Below are positions 45,542 to 53,332 of a stretch of 64,000 bases of DNA, in pieces. The notes below the pieces were generated by a model. It was not told the DNA's origin. It made no database searches and was given only the letters and a program-made list of their open reading frames with translations. Where the stretch lies: NCBI RefSeq assembly GCF_037969725.1, contig NZ_CP150203.1, positions 5,286,001 through 5,350,000 of the forward strand. Reading direction: 5' to 3'. Made by a program: the position numbers and the translations under genes. Origin of the DNA: Paenibacillus sp. FSL W8-0426 (lineage in GTDB: Bacteria; Bacillota; Bacilli; Paenibacillales; Paenibacillaceae). Position 1 is the stretch's first letter. Each line of letters opens with the position of its first letter.

Positions 45542-46732
45542 ATGATCATTAAACCAAGAACGCGTGGTTTTATTTGCACAACTTCCCATCCGGTCGGCAG
45601 CGCCGCCCAAGTACGGGAGCAGATCGAATACGTGAAGTCCCAGCCGAAGCTGAACGGGCCGCGGAACGTGCTTGTCATCGGTGCCTCCACCGGCTACGGA
45701 CTGGCTTCGCGCATCGTCGCCGCATTTGGCGCGGGAGCGAACACGATCGGCATCTATCGCCCGAGCACGTCCACCGACAAACGCACCGCTTCCGCAGGCT
45801 GGTATAATTCCGCTGCATTCGAGCGCGCGGCCGAAGAAGCCGGACTGAAATCGTACAGCCTTACAGGCGATGCATTCGCCAACGAAACAAGAGAACGCGC
45901 CGTTGAATTGATCCGCAGCGAGCTGGGCCAAGTCGACCTCGTCGTATACAGCGTCGCTTCGGCACGCCGTACCGATCCGAATACCGGCGAAGTATTCAAC
46001 TCCGTGCTGAAACCGATTGGTCCGTCCTATACCAACAAAACCGTCAACTTCCATACAGGGGAAGTCAGTGAGGTAACACTGGAATCTGCGACGGAAGAAG
46101 ACATTCGCCAAACGGTAAAAGTCATGGGCGGCGAAGACTGGCAGCTGTGGATCGATGCCTTGCAGGAAGGCGGCGTGCTTGCCGACAACGCAACCACCAT
46201 CGCGTTCTCTTATATCGGTCCGGAACTGACGCATGCTATTTACCGCGAAGGAACGATTGGCCAAGCGAAGGATCATCTCGAAGCGACGGCACGCCAATTG
46301 AACGAACGTCTTGGCGCAACCGGAGGCCGGGCGTACGTGACTGTGGCCAAAGCGCTTGTGACCCAATCCAGTTCCGCCATTCCGGTGGTGCCGCTTTACA
46401 TTTCCGCGCTCTATAAAGTGATGAAAGAAAAAGGACTGCATGAAGGCTGTATCGAGCAGCTGCAGCGTCTGTTCGCAGACCGTTTGTATGCAGGCGGCGA
46501 AGTGCCAACCGATGCGGAAGGACGTATTCGCATCGACGATTGGGAGATGCGCGAGGACGTTCAGCAAGAGGTTGCCGACATCTGGAACCGCATCACGACC
46601 GACAACATCTATGAGCTGTCCGATCTGGAAGGGTACCGTAAAGAGTTTTTCCAACTGTTCGGCTTCGAAACCGAAGGCGTCGATTACGATGCAGACGTTG
46701 ATCCAAACGTCGAAGTGCTGCATCAGCGCTAA
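45542..46732 (+). CDS. fabV: Trans-2-enoyl-CoA/ACP reductase, FabV type
   Basis: A 396-residue NADH-dependent enoyl reductase of fatty-acid synthesis. N-terminus MIIKPRTRGFICTTSHPVG, nucleotide-binding GASTGYGLASRIVAAFGAGA, and the FabV catalytic spacing Tyr-x8-Lys in AIYREGTIGQAKDHLE. C-terminus FFQLFGFETEGVDYDADVDP. FabV enzymes are typically triclosan-tolerant. ATG 45542 has AAAGG at nine bases; an in-frame ATG three codons earlier overlaps the ribosome site. Confidence 0.96.
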   Translation: MIIKPRTRGFICTTSHPVGSAAQVREQIEYVKSQPKLNGPRNVLVIGASTGYGLASRIVAAFGAGANTIGIYRPSTSTDKRTASAGWYNSAAFERAAEEAGLKSYSLTGDAFANETRERAVELIRSELGQVDLVVYSVASARRTDPNTGEVFNSVLKPIGPSYTNKTVNFHTGEVSEVTLESATEEDIRQTVKVMGGEDWQLWIDALQEGGVLADNATTIAFSYIGPELTHAIYREGTIGQAKDHLEATARQLNERLGATGGRAYVTVAKALVTQSSSAIPVVPLYISALYKVMKEKGLHEGCIEQLQRLFADRLYAGGEVPTDAEGRIRIDDWEMREDVQQEVADIWNRITTDNIYELSDLEGYRKEFFQLFGFETEGVDYDADVDPNVEVLHQR

Positions 46733-46755
46733 GCCGACATCCTTAAATGACAAAG

Positions 46756-46797
46756 AGACAGTCCAGCACCAATGTATGGCGTGTGGACTGTCTTTTT
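46756..46797 (+). terminator. Terminator of fabV
   Basis: Stem AGACAGTCCA/TGGACTGTCT with an 18-base loop and a T-run immediately after. Confidence 0.85.
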
Positions 46798-46871
46798 GTC
46801 ATTTTGCTCGGGCATAATCCTTATATACCCGGCCGCACTATGCGATTCATTTTAGGGGCCCATCTCACGTT

Positions 46872-48128
46872 TCAAAGCGTTTTGAGCTTGCGAAACAACC
46901 TGCTCAATCCCTTCGGGTCCGTCTTGCGGACCGTGATGGAACGTGCACCGTGCATGCCGGCGAACAGCGCCAGCCCTTCCTTGAAATCATCCAGCCACTC
47001 GTCTGCCGCGGGCGCGCCTGCTTCAATATGGAGCAGCTGAATCGCAAGCTCGCCCGTTTTCCGGTCCAATCGAGGGTCCATGCGCCCAATCAGCCGATCG
47101 CCATGAAGAATGGGCATGGCATAATATCCGTACGTCCGTTTCGACTCGGGCGTATAAATTTCCCATTTGTAATGAAAATCAAACAGATCGACGATGCGCT
47201 CTCTTCTCCACAACAAATTGTCCAGCGGCGGCAAAAAACGGACCGGACCGACCGGTTCATAGTGCGCTTCCTCCCGCTGCATCTCGCGCAGCAACGGTTC
47301 GTCCTCGGCTCGAATATAATACGGCGCGGCGACTTCCTCCACCTGCAGCGGGATCAATCTCCCGTCCCGCACCCTGGCAGCAAGTTCGGACCGACGCTCG
47401 GCCGCCGTTCGCGGAAACCAGCCGAGCCGAGGGTCTCGTCCATCGATGACGCGATAAGCATGCGCATACTTGTCCATCAGCGCCTGCTTTTGCTTTTCCG
47501 CATCCCATGTTTCGCCGAACTGCAATCCTTGCTGTTCCAGATGCGCCTCCGTAATCGCAAAATAACGTTCGGTTCCTTGTCTGGCTACAACGCGAATCGC
47601 GGCGGAATCCCGCAGCAGGTTAATCGCCAATGACGTATCTTTGGTTTTGAGCATATCAGGGCTGTCCCAATATCCGCTTACCCGCCGGGTCGCCTGAAAG
47701 GCCTTCGAAGGCAGCGGTCCTTCATCTCTCAATCGCTGCAGCACGTGGTCTGCCGCTTGGCGAACGTTTTCCAGCGAAGGAGCCAGCCGCTCCCGGTATC
47801 TGGCCCGAATCGGCTCATAGGTCGAATAGTCTTCCATCGGAATAACGCAGGCGGCATTGGCAAAATATTCGAATACTTGATGTTCCTTCAACAGCCCATG
47901 CAAAATGCCAGGCGTATAACCTGCGTCACGCGCCCCCAGCACCAAATGCTGATTTCCGGTGACGGCTGCGACAGGGTCGATTTGCACGCAGCCGAGGGAA
48001 CGGATCAGGTTCATAATTTCATCCGGTTGGGACTGTCGGGATGGGGTTGGCCATGGTCCCAATAAAGACTGGGTGTGGAGCAGGAGACGCCGAACCGCAG
48101 CTTTGCTTGTATGCAGCACAGTTGTCAT
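46872..48128 (-). CDS. YcaQ/AlkZ-type winged-helix DNA glycosylase
   Basis: A 418-residue HTH_42 family protein. Members unhook DNA interstrand crosslinks or remove alkylated bases. Family features: SLGCVQIDPVAAVTGNQHLV with the catalytic QxD motif (QID), the YEYFANAACVIPMEDY-like HEYFAH equivalent (EYFANAACVIPMEDY), RRVSGYWDS, FLPPLDNLLWRRERI and GRMDPRLDRKTGEL. The QxD form fits the AlkX/YcaQ branch. It is the third probable alkylation-repair gene in the window but stands apart from ogt/alkD. Confidence 0.88.
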   Translation of the reverse strand: MTTVLHTSKAAVRRLLLHTQSLLGPWPTPSRQSQPDEIMNLIRSLGCVQIDPVAAVTGNQHLVLGARDAGYTPGILHGLLKEHQVFEYFANAACVIPMEDYSTYEPIRARYRERLAPSLENVRQAADHVLQRLRDEGPLPSKAFQATRRVSGYWDSPDMLKTKDTSLAINLLRDSAAIRVVARQGTERYFAITEAHLEQQGLQFGETWDAEKQKQALMDKYAHAYRVIDGRDPRLGWFPRTAAERRSELAARVRDGRLIPLQVEEVAAPYYIRAEDEPLLREMQREEAHYEPVGPVRFLPPLDNLLWRRERIVDLFDFHYKWEIYTPESKRTYGYYAMPILHGDRLIGRMDPRLDRKTGELAIQLLHIEAGAPAADEWLDDFKEGLALFAGMHGARSITVRKTDPKGLSRLFRKLKTL

Positions 48129-48261
48129 GGGTAAAATTCGTCCTTTCCGTACTGAATATAATTCCGGCTTAGATCACTGCCGCTTTCTATCGACATTATC
48201 ATACCATTCCGATCATTTGTATCCAATTCAAGGGAGATTTTCCGGAAAGCAGCGACGGCGA

Positions 48262-48516
48262 TCAGGCAACGGATTCGGACATTTGAATATTTCTATGTAA
48301 AGGTAAGCCTCTTGGTATATAAAAAGAAGCGCCACCATCCTGGATGATCCGCTTCTTATGTTTGACTTTATTCCGTTTTTCCTGTTTGCTCGGCATCACT
48401 CTGACATGTTGGGACAAGGCTCCGTAATCCCCATTGACTCTCCGACTTTGTTCCGGACACCAGGTTCCCGTCCGCTGTGCTTTGCGCAGTGCTTTTTGCG
48501 TTTGCGTACGCGCCAT
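48262..48516 (-). CDS. brfA: BrfA-like ribosome-rescue protein with a terminator inside the frame
   Basis: The frame reads MARTQTQKALRKAQRTGTWC, then PEQSRRVNGDYGALSQHVRV, MPSKQEKRNKVKHKKR, and continues for 28 codons to TGA. GGGAG lies ten bases before the ATG. The basic, small protein and its N-terminus resemble Bacillus BrfA (YqkK), which helps release factor 2 free ribosomes stalled on nonstop mRNA. A strong intrinsic terminator (48321-48357) begins at the codons for HKKR. Most transcripts should therefore end after about 65 codons with no stop codon, exactly the feedback logic known for brfA and arfA: when tmRNA works the product is tagged and destroyed. Homology is from memory of the family, not a search. 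Confidence 0.7.
   Translation of the reverse strand: MARTQTQKALRKAQRTGTWCPEQSRRVNGDYGALSQHVRVMPSKQEKRNKVKHKKRIIQDGGASFYIPRGLPLHRNIQMSESVA
48321..48357 (-). terminator. Intrinsic terminator inside the brfA-like frame
   Basis: AAGAAGCG/CGCTTCTT (8 bp) plus an inner seven-pair stem with one G-U pair, followed on the minus strand by five T. Its U-tract ends about 56 bases before the in-frame stop codon. Confidence 0.85.
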
Positions 48517-48642
48517 CGGTACAACACTCCCTTTGAATTGGTATGCACCAAATATACCATGTGCTGCCTTGCAAGTGAAGGTGTCATCGCCCTGCTGCTT
48601 CGAGGAAAACCCTGGACCGCAAATGAATGCCCACGGCAAGCA

Positions 48643-49245
48643 TCACCGTTGACGAACCGTCCTTTTCCTGCGGGATTGCCACGTTTCGATCGGGACGTCG
48701 TCGTCGTCTTCAATAAGTTCCATGGCCTCATCGATCCGCCTTGATTTGAACAAAACAATCAATTCATCCAAATCCTCCCGATCCAGCAGCTTCACCCCGT
48801 TGACCGCAGCCAATGTGCGGCAAGCCTCGGTATAACGCGCTGACGTCAGCACGATCGACCGATCCGCCTCGTAATAGCGCATGGACGCATAGATTTCCTG
48901 CACGGCGCTAAGACCCACCGGATGGTTGGCACCGTACCGCTTGGCCTGGACCACGCTGCGACGGCCTTGCCTGTCCACAAATACCAGATCTGCGCCGAAA
49001 TCCCGGCTGCTCGTCGTTTTATGCACTTCTCCGTAGCCCATCTGTTGGAACAGATGGAACAGGTACAGCTCGAATTCGGAACCATCCTCCATTTTATCGA
49101 TATCGCGCATCGTGATCTTCCGCGGGTTGGCTTCCCGCCGTATGCGCCGTCCCCGTTGCATTCGCCGACGTATGACCCATGCCAGCAGAAGCAAAAAAAC
49201 GATGCAGCCTACCAGCAGCATACTTGCCTGATCGTTCCCATTCAT
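48643..49245 (-). CDS. Membrane-anchored Mrr-like restriction endonuclease
   Basis: A 200-residue protein: one N-terminal transmembrane helix (about 8-26, LLVGCIVFLLLLAWVI), a basic stretch, and a PD-(D/E)xK nuclease domain of the Mrr_cat family (about 55-165; SEFELYLFHLFQQMGYGEVH, then SSRDFGADLVFVDR and VVQAKRYG). The Asp and the Gln-x-Lys motif are intact. Its acidic tail is followed by an Arg-rich end. Similar membrane-tethered enzymes are common in Firmicutes. The role could be DNA uptake or defence; no partner methylase is nearby. Confidence 0.85.
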   Translation of the reverse strand: MNGNDQASMLLVGCIVFLLLLAWVIRRRMQRGRRIRREANPRKITMRDIDKMEDGSEFELYLFHLFQQMGYGEVHKTTSSRDFGADLVFVDRQGRRSVVQAKRYGANHPVGLSAVQEIYASMRYYEADRSIVLTSARYTEACRTLAAVNGVKLLDREDLDELIVLFKSRRIDEAMELIEDDDDVPIETWQSRRKRTVRQR

Positions 49246-49504
49246 CAGATTTTCTCCTTGTCCGTTTCAGCCCGGCTGCAGTTCAACCACGCCTTCTCAT
49301 CCGATTAATATATCAAACTTTCGTCCTGGCAGAAAGAAAATGAATGCCTTGTAACCACGAAAAACGACGATAATTCTCCAAACAACGACAATTTATTCCC
49401 GTTTCTCTACAAAAGGTTACAATCATCCCGTTGAACTCATGCAACTCGAAATGGTAGAATTCAACAGTTACATGTATTTCGATAACTGAAAGGTGGTCTA
49501 TCTC

Positions 49505-50764
49505 TTGCATCATTCCCACAAAAGAAACACCAAAGCTTTGACGGCCTTGCTGCTCGGCAGCGCCCTGTTCTTCGGCATTACCGGAGCCGGTTCCGCTGAA
49601 GCGTTAACGAAGCCTTCGTGGACGTCCCCTTCCGTGGTGTTGTCCGAAGCCAACACGGAAGAACAGGTTTCGATCAAGGAGCTTCATGCAGTTCCCTCCA
49701 AAAATCTCGTTTATGTGCATACGTCTCAGCCCGTGACCAAAACGAGCAGCAATACAACCCTGGATTGGCAGCTGGACTCTCTTCAAGCCTATGATGCCAC
49801 GAGCGGCCAGCTGAAATGGAGCACCATTTTTCATGAAAAAAGCGGGCCTTACACGATCTCGTCCAAATCCCTGTACAGCAGCACCGGCACGGCATACGTC
49901 TACATGGCATACTCCGATGGAACCAAGAAAGTGTATTCGTATAATACATCCGGCAAAACCAATTGGGTGAAGAACGTTCAGGCTCCTTCCGAGATCTACC
50001 TGCTTGACAACGACACGCTCCTGGTCAGCTCAAGCCAAGGCGTTCAAACGAACGGGACCGTTCGCTCCACCCTCTCCCTGTATGATCGAAAAGGGACGTT
50101 GACCGGCAGCAAAACGATCAACGGTGCAGTGCTGCAAGCAGGCAACCATCGCGTCGTCGTAGATGCCAGCAAACAAACCAAAGTCGGCGGTTATTGGCAG
50201 CGTGCAGCGAATCCGAAGGTCGAAATTTATGATCAAACGCTGAATCGCCTGTCCTTCTACCAGTTCCCGAGCAATGCCAACACGATTGGAGACGGCGGAG
50301 GCGAATCCCTTGCCGTACTCGAGGACGGCTCTGTCATTATGCGTGCCAATTTCGCCAATACGGGCAACAAGCTGATGGGCTTCGGAAGCGACGGCAAATT
50401 GGCATGGGGACGCAGCATTGCTGGCAACGCCTACATCCAAACGTCTGGAAAGGGTTATACCCTGCTGACCGGACAGAAGCTGGAGCTTTACACAATGAAA
50501 GGTAAAGTTACGGAACGTATTTTCAAAGATGAGCAGCCTGTTCTAATGCAGATGGTTCGCACACAGGATGGCATGTACCGACTTGATTTCGCCAAAACGG
50601 GATATATCCTCGATCCGGAAACGCTGAAAACCGTGCACACCTATACAAGCTCTACATCGCCGTTGTTCGAAAATGCAGCAACGTACATCGATAACGTGTT
50701 TTATGCGATCCGTCAGGATGCGCTGAACAAATACGTGATCACGTCCGCTTCGTCGGGCAAATAA
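49505..50764 (+). CDS. Secreted beta-propeller protein (PQQ/WD40-like repeats)
   Basis: A 419-residue exported protein: basic N-terminus and signal peptide (TKALTALLLGSALFFGITGA, cleavage about AEA-L), then repeated beta blades such as SLQAYDATSGQLKWSTIFHE and VYSYNTSGKTNWVKNVQ, typical of PQQ-like propellers. TTG 49505 is chosen because AAAGGTGG is eight bases upstream; an earlier GTG lies inside that site. No catalytic motif is visible; perhaps a binding or scaffold protein. It ends just before repeat copy D. Confidence 0.75.
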   Translation: MHHSHKRNTKALTALLLGSALFFGITGAGSAEALTKPSWTSPSVVLSEANTEEQVSIKELHAVPSKNLVYVHTSQPVTKTSSNTTLDWQLDSLQAYDATSGQLKWSTIFHEKSGPYTISSKSLYSSTGTAYVYMAYSDGTKKVYSYNTSGKTNWVKNVQAPSEIYLLDNDTLLVSSSQGVQTNGTVRSTLSLYDRKGTLTGSKTINGAVLQAGNHRVVVDASKQTKVGGYWQRAANPKVEIYDQTLNRLSFYQFPSNANTIGDGGGESLAVLEDGSVIMRANFANTGNKLMGFGSDGKLAWGRSIAGNAYIQTSGKGYTLLTGQKLELYTMKGKVTERIFKDEQPVLMQMVRTQDGMYRLDFAKTGYILDPETLKTVHTYTSSTSPLFENAATYIDNVFYAIRQDALNKYVITSASSGK

Positions 50765-50787
50765 ACTTTAGAGCGCTGTTTTCCTTC

Positions 50788-50877
50788 TAAATAAACCGTA
50801 GAAAACATCCACACGTTAACGGAGATGGTACTGCGCTCGCAGTGGCCTAGTGGGATTTATTATTGCGGTTTATATTA
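50788..50877 (-). repeat. Intergenic repeat family, copy D (90 bp, internally deleted, inverted)
   Basis: Read on the minus strand it begins TAATATAAACCGCAATAATA and ends CGGTTTATTTA. It contains GGCCACTGCGAGCGCAGTAC, as in copy B, but joins directly from TACCATCT to CCGTTAACGTGTG. About 110 bases present in copy B are missing, with TCT(T)CCG at both breakpoints. Confidence 0.8.
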
Positions 50878-50916
50878 TAAAAGGGGACGGCGCTCTTTCA
50901 TTTGCAACTTTCCTTT

Positions 50917-50946
50917 TTGGCAGTTCTTCGGAACATTTGTTATAAT
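50917..50946 (+). promoter_or_regulatory. Promoter of the rlmA-type leader
   Basis: TTGGCA and TATAAT separated by 18 bases. Transcription would begin near 50953, giving an untranslated leader of about 235 bases before the methyltransferase start. Confidence 0.7.
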
Positions 50947-51049
50947 GGACAAGGTCGAATCGCTTGACTTATGCGTTAGACTGAGGCGTTGTATTGACGC
51001 CATCTTCATTGAAACTCACTTCCGCACAAGTAAGGAGCGCAGCGATCCC

Positions 51050-51079
51050 ATGATTATTCAATTCATTCGATATCGATAA
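51050..51079 (+). CDS. Nine-codon leader peptide MIIQFIRYR
   Basis: ATG-ATT-ATT-CAA-TTC-ATT-CGA-TAT-CGA-TAA with AAGGAG 12 bases upstream. The peptide ends in Arg-Tyr-Arg, an Arg/Lys-X-Arg/Lys motif that halts ribosomes when macrolides or ketolides are bound (as in ErmD and MsrA leaders). The stop codon lies four bases before the terminator stem at 51083. A stalled ribosome would cover the stem's left arm. Inferred role: drug-sensing attenuator for the downstream rRNA methyltransferase. Confidence 0.65.
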   Translation: MIIQFIRYR

Positions 51080-51082
51080 CTA

Positions 51083-51150
51083 GGGGCATAACCTTGAACC
51101 TCGCTTTTTTTTGAATGATTGCGAAGGTTTATTTGTTATGCCCTTTTCTT
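51083..51150 (+). terminator. Attenuator hairpin between leader peptide and methyltransferase
   Basis: Outer stem GGGCATAAC (51084-51092)/GTTATGCCC (51135-51143), inner stem AACCTCGC/GCG-AGGTT, 16-base T-rich loop, then CCCTTTTCTT. A further GATAACT (51075-51081)/AGTTATC (51152-51158) pairing could extend it into the leader codons. It stands in front of the gene, not after one. Confidence 0.8.
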
Positions 51151-51187
51151 CAGTTATCAAATCTGAATGAATGGGGTGCTCGTCCAT

Positions 51188-52051
51188 ATGTCCATCCAAC
51201 GAAGAGAACGCAGCGCAGCCTTGCTGCGTCCACATATCCACATGCTTCATTGTCCTTTATGCCATCATGAACTGGCTGCGGTTAATGCCGACTCCGTGCT
51301 ATGCACCGCAAACCATACCTTTGACTACGCCAGACAAGGGTATATCAATGTTCTGACCCGCCCGTTCAACGGCCGGTATGACAAAAGACTCTTCACCGCA
51401 AAAAGGGAAGTATGGTCCCGCACGGGTCTCTATGCTCCTTTGGTTGCCGTGCTTCGGGAGCAGCTTACGGAACACGCTCTCCGGCAGCGCGAGCCCATCC
51501 ATGTTCTGGATGCCGGCGCAGGCGAAGGATCGCTTCTTCAACAGGTGACTCAACATCTGCCCGCCGTAGGCTGGGGTATGGATATCGCGAAAGAAGGCAT
51601 CGCCATGGCCTCTTCGTCCTACGACGGCCAAATCTGGATGGTGGGGGACCTGGCCTGCAGTCCGTTTGCGGACCAACGGCTGGATGCTGTAATCAACATT
51701 CTGTCCCCTTCCAATTACGAGGAATTCATGCGAATCCTTCAACCGGGCGGCAGGCTCATCAAAGTTGTGCCGCGAAAGCTTTATCTAACGGAATTAAGGG
51801 AACGGCTGCATTCGGGCCGCACAGAGCGAAGCAATCCAGAACATCTGTCGCTTGAGCGCTTCAAAAAGCATTTTAAGCTCACAAGCCGAATTCCACTTAC
51901 GTATACGCTTCAAGTAGACGAAGCCGTACGCGCTGCGCTCGTGCACATGACTCCGCTATCATGGCATAGCTCGGATGACCAGCTGCAGCAAGCAAGCCAC
52001 GCCCTCTCGCAGATCACCATTGATGTAGAGATCTGGACAGGAGCAAAATAA
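51188..52051 (+). CDS. rlmA: 23S rRNA (guanine-N1)-methyltransferase, RlmA family
   Basis: A 287-residue enzyme: N-terminal zinc-binding region HCPLCHHEL..SVLCTANHTFDYARQGY, then the SAM domain with VLDAGAGEGSLLQQVT, GMDIAKEGIAMAS and DAVINILSPSNYEEFMRILQ. The end region has DEAVRAALVHMTPLSWHSS, matching RlmA. Gram-positive RlmA(II)/TlrB methylates G748 in the macrolide tunnel and contributes to resistance to tylosin-type macrolides; Gram-negative RlmA(I) uses G745. Start 51188 has GGGGTG nine bases upstream. Preceded by a leader peptide and attenuator, which suggests drug-inducible expression. Confidence 0.87.
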   Translation: MSIQRRERSAALLRPHIHMLHCPLCHHELAAVNADSVLCTANHTFDYARQGYINVLTRPFNGRYDKRLFTAKREVWSRTGLYAPLVAVLREQLTEHALRQREPIHVLDAGAGEGSLLQQVTQHLPAVGWGMDIAKEGIAMASSSYDGQIWMVGDLACSPFADQRLDAVINILSPSNYEEFMRILQPGGRLIKVVPRKLYLTELRERLHSGRTERSNPEHLSLERFKKHFKLTSRIPLTYTLQVDEAVRAALVHMTPLSWHSSDDQLQQASHALSQITIDVEIWTGAK

Positions 52052-52094
52052 ACAAAAGCCGGGAGCGCTCCAGCAGGAGCCTCCCGGCTTTTGT
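52052..52094 (+). terminator. Bidirectional terminator between rlmA and msrA
   Basis: A 14-bp stem ACAAAAGCCGGGAG / CTCCCGGCTTTTGT encloses a nested GCTCC/GGAGC hairpin. The genes are convergent, so it can serve both. Confidence 0.9.
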
Positions 52095-52132
52095 TGCTTC
52101 ACGATCAAGGCGTCGGCCTAGGATCGCTCCCC

Positions 52133-52648
52133 TTACTTCCAGTTGCGTTCTATGAATTCATCCCGTCCGGACATGGCCCGATCTTCCTTGTAATGTTTCT
52201 CGTTTTTTTTGTGATAATCCTGATGGTAGTCCTCCGCCGGATAAAATACGGACGCGTCGCGAATCTCGGTCACGATCGGTTGGCTGAAGCGTCCGCTTGC
52301 CGCAAGCTCCCGCTTCGAGCGTTCTGCCGATTCGCGCTGTCGCTCGTTATGCACAAAAATGGCTGTGCGATACTGGGAACCCCGATCCTGGAATTGTCCG
52401 CCATCATCGGTCGGATCAATTTGCGGCCAGTACAATTCCAATAACCGCTCATACGGGAACACCTCCGGATCAAACGTAATTTCCACAACCTCCAAATGTC
52501 CGGTTTCCCCTGTTTTGACCTGCTCATATGTCGGATGATCGACGTGACCGCCGGTATAGCCTGATATGATGCCATGAATGCCCGGCTGTTCTTCAAACGG
52601 CGTCACCATGCACCAGAAGCACCCGCCGGCAAATGTCGCCTTTTCCAT
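52133..52648 (-). CDS. msrA: Peptide-methionine (S)-S-oxide reductase MsrA
   Basis: Repairs oxidised methionine using thioredoxin. The 171-residue protein has [19 protein letters not shown] with catalytic Cys10, the [17 protein letters not shown] segment, [12 protein letters not shown] and [15 protein letters not shown] 52648 has GGGAG at nine bases, and the sequence here begins as the family does; several upstream in-frame ATGs are ignored. No MsrB is fused or adjacent. Confidence 0.95.
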   Translation of the reverse strand: MEKATFAGGCFWCMVTPFEEQPGIHGIISGYTGGHVDHPTYEQVKTGETGHLEVVEITFDPEVFPYERLLELYWPQIDPTDDGGQFQDRGSQYRTAIFVHNERQRESAERSKRELAASGRFSQPIVTEIRDASVFYPAEDYHQDYHKKNEKHYKEDRAMSGRDEFIERNWK

Positions 52649-52785
52649 GCTGTTCATCTCCCCTATTTCCATAACACACTTGATTTTCGTAAATATAAGT
52701 TTCGCCATCCCGGGCCAAAAATACAGGATTGGCCTCAATCTAACGATAACAGACTTCTCCCCGGTCTGCCAGCGTCACACAACAA

Positions 52786-52832
52786 AAGAAGGTTAAACGC
52801 GGCCGCTTGAAGCGGCCTCGCTTAACCTTCTT
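52786..52832 (-). terminator. Terminator of the GlsB-type gene
   Basis: Long imperfect stem AAGAAGGTTAA..GGCCGC / GCGGCC..TTAACCTTCTT, T-rich on the minus side; likely works both ways. Confidence 0.85.
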
Positions 52833-52898
52833 CATTCCGAGTCAATCGTCATGCAAGTGCATGCTCTTCAAGCCCGGACTCAACATTCTAACGACAGA

Positions 52899-53156
52899 TT
52901 ATCCCCGACTGCGGCCCATGGAGCGGAAAATCAGGCTCACGATCGCCACCAGCACAATGGCCCCGATCAATGCCGGAACAATGTAAAATCCGCCCATCTC
53001 AGGACCCATGTCCCCGAGAATGACTCCACCGAGCCAGCCGCCGATAAACCCGGCTACAATGTTTCCGATGACGCCGCCAGGAATGTCACGGCCTACGATC
53101 AAACCTGCCAACCATCCAATGATACCACCTACGATTAATGACCATAACCAACCCAT
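52899..53156 (-). CDS. GlsB/YeaQ/YmgE family small membrane protein
   Basis: An 85-residue, Gly-rich, three-helix membrane protein: LWSLIVGGIIGWLAGLIVGR, then DIPGGVIGNIVAGFIGGWLG and a third helix. The family belongs to the transglycosylase-associated stress proteins. ATG 53156 has GAGG at eight bases. Stands alone. Confidence 0.9.
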   Translation of the reverse strand: MGWLWSLIVGGIIGWLAGLIVGRDIPGGVIGNIVAGFIGGWLGGVILGDMGPEMGGFYIVPALIGAIVLVAIVSLIFRSMGRSRG

Positions 53157-53332
53157 GTCATTCACCTCAATTACAAGTTATTGTTGTGTCTGTCTACTAT
53201 TAACCGTTGAGCCGAATTTTAAACACCCCCACCCCAAAAGATGGTCAGCGTTCTGCCGGATTCATGTAAACAGCATTAGTATAACCTGGATAGGCAAATT
53301 TGTTGCATCATGGCCCGTTCCCGCTTTGAAAC

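Noticed and set aside
50825..51079. 84-codon frame ending at the leader-peptide stop
   Set aside because: Its first part lies in repeat copy D and upstream of the promoter; only the last nine codons have a ribosome site and a regulatory context.
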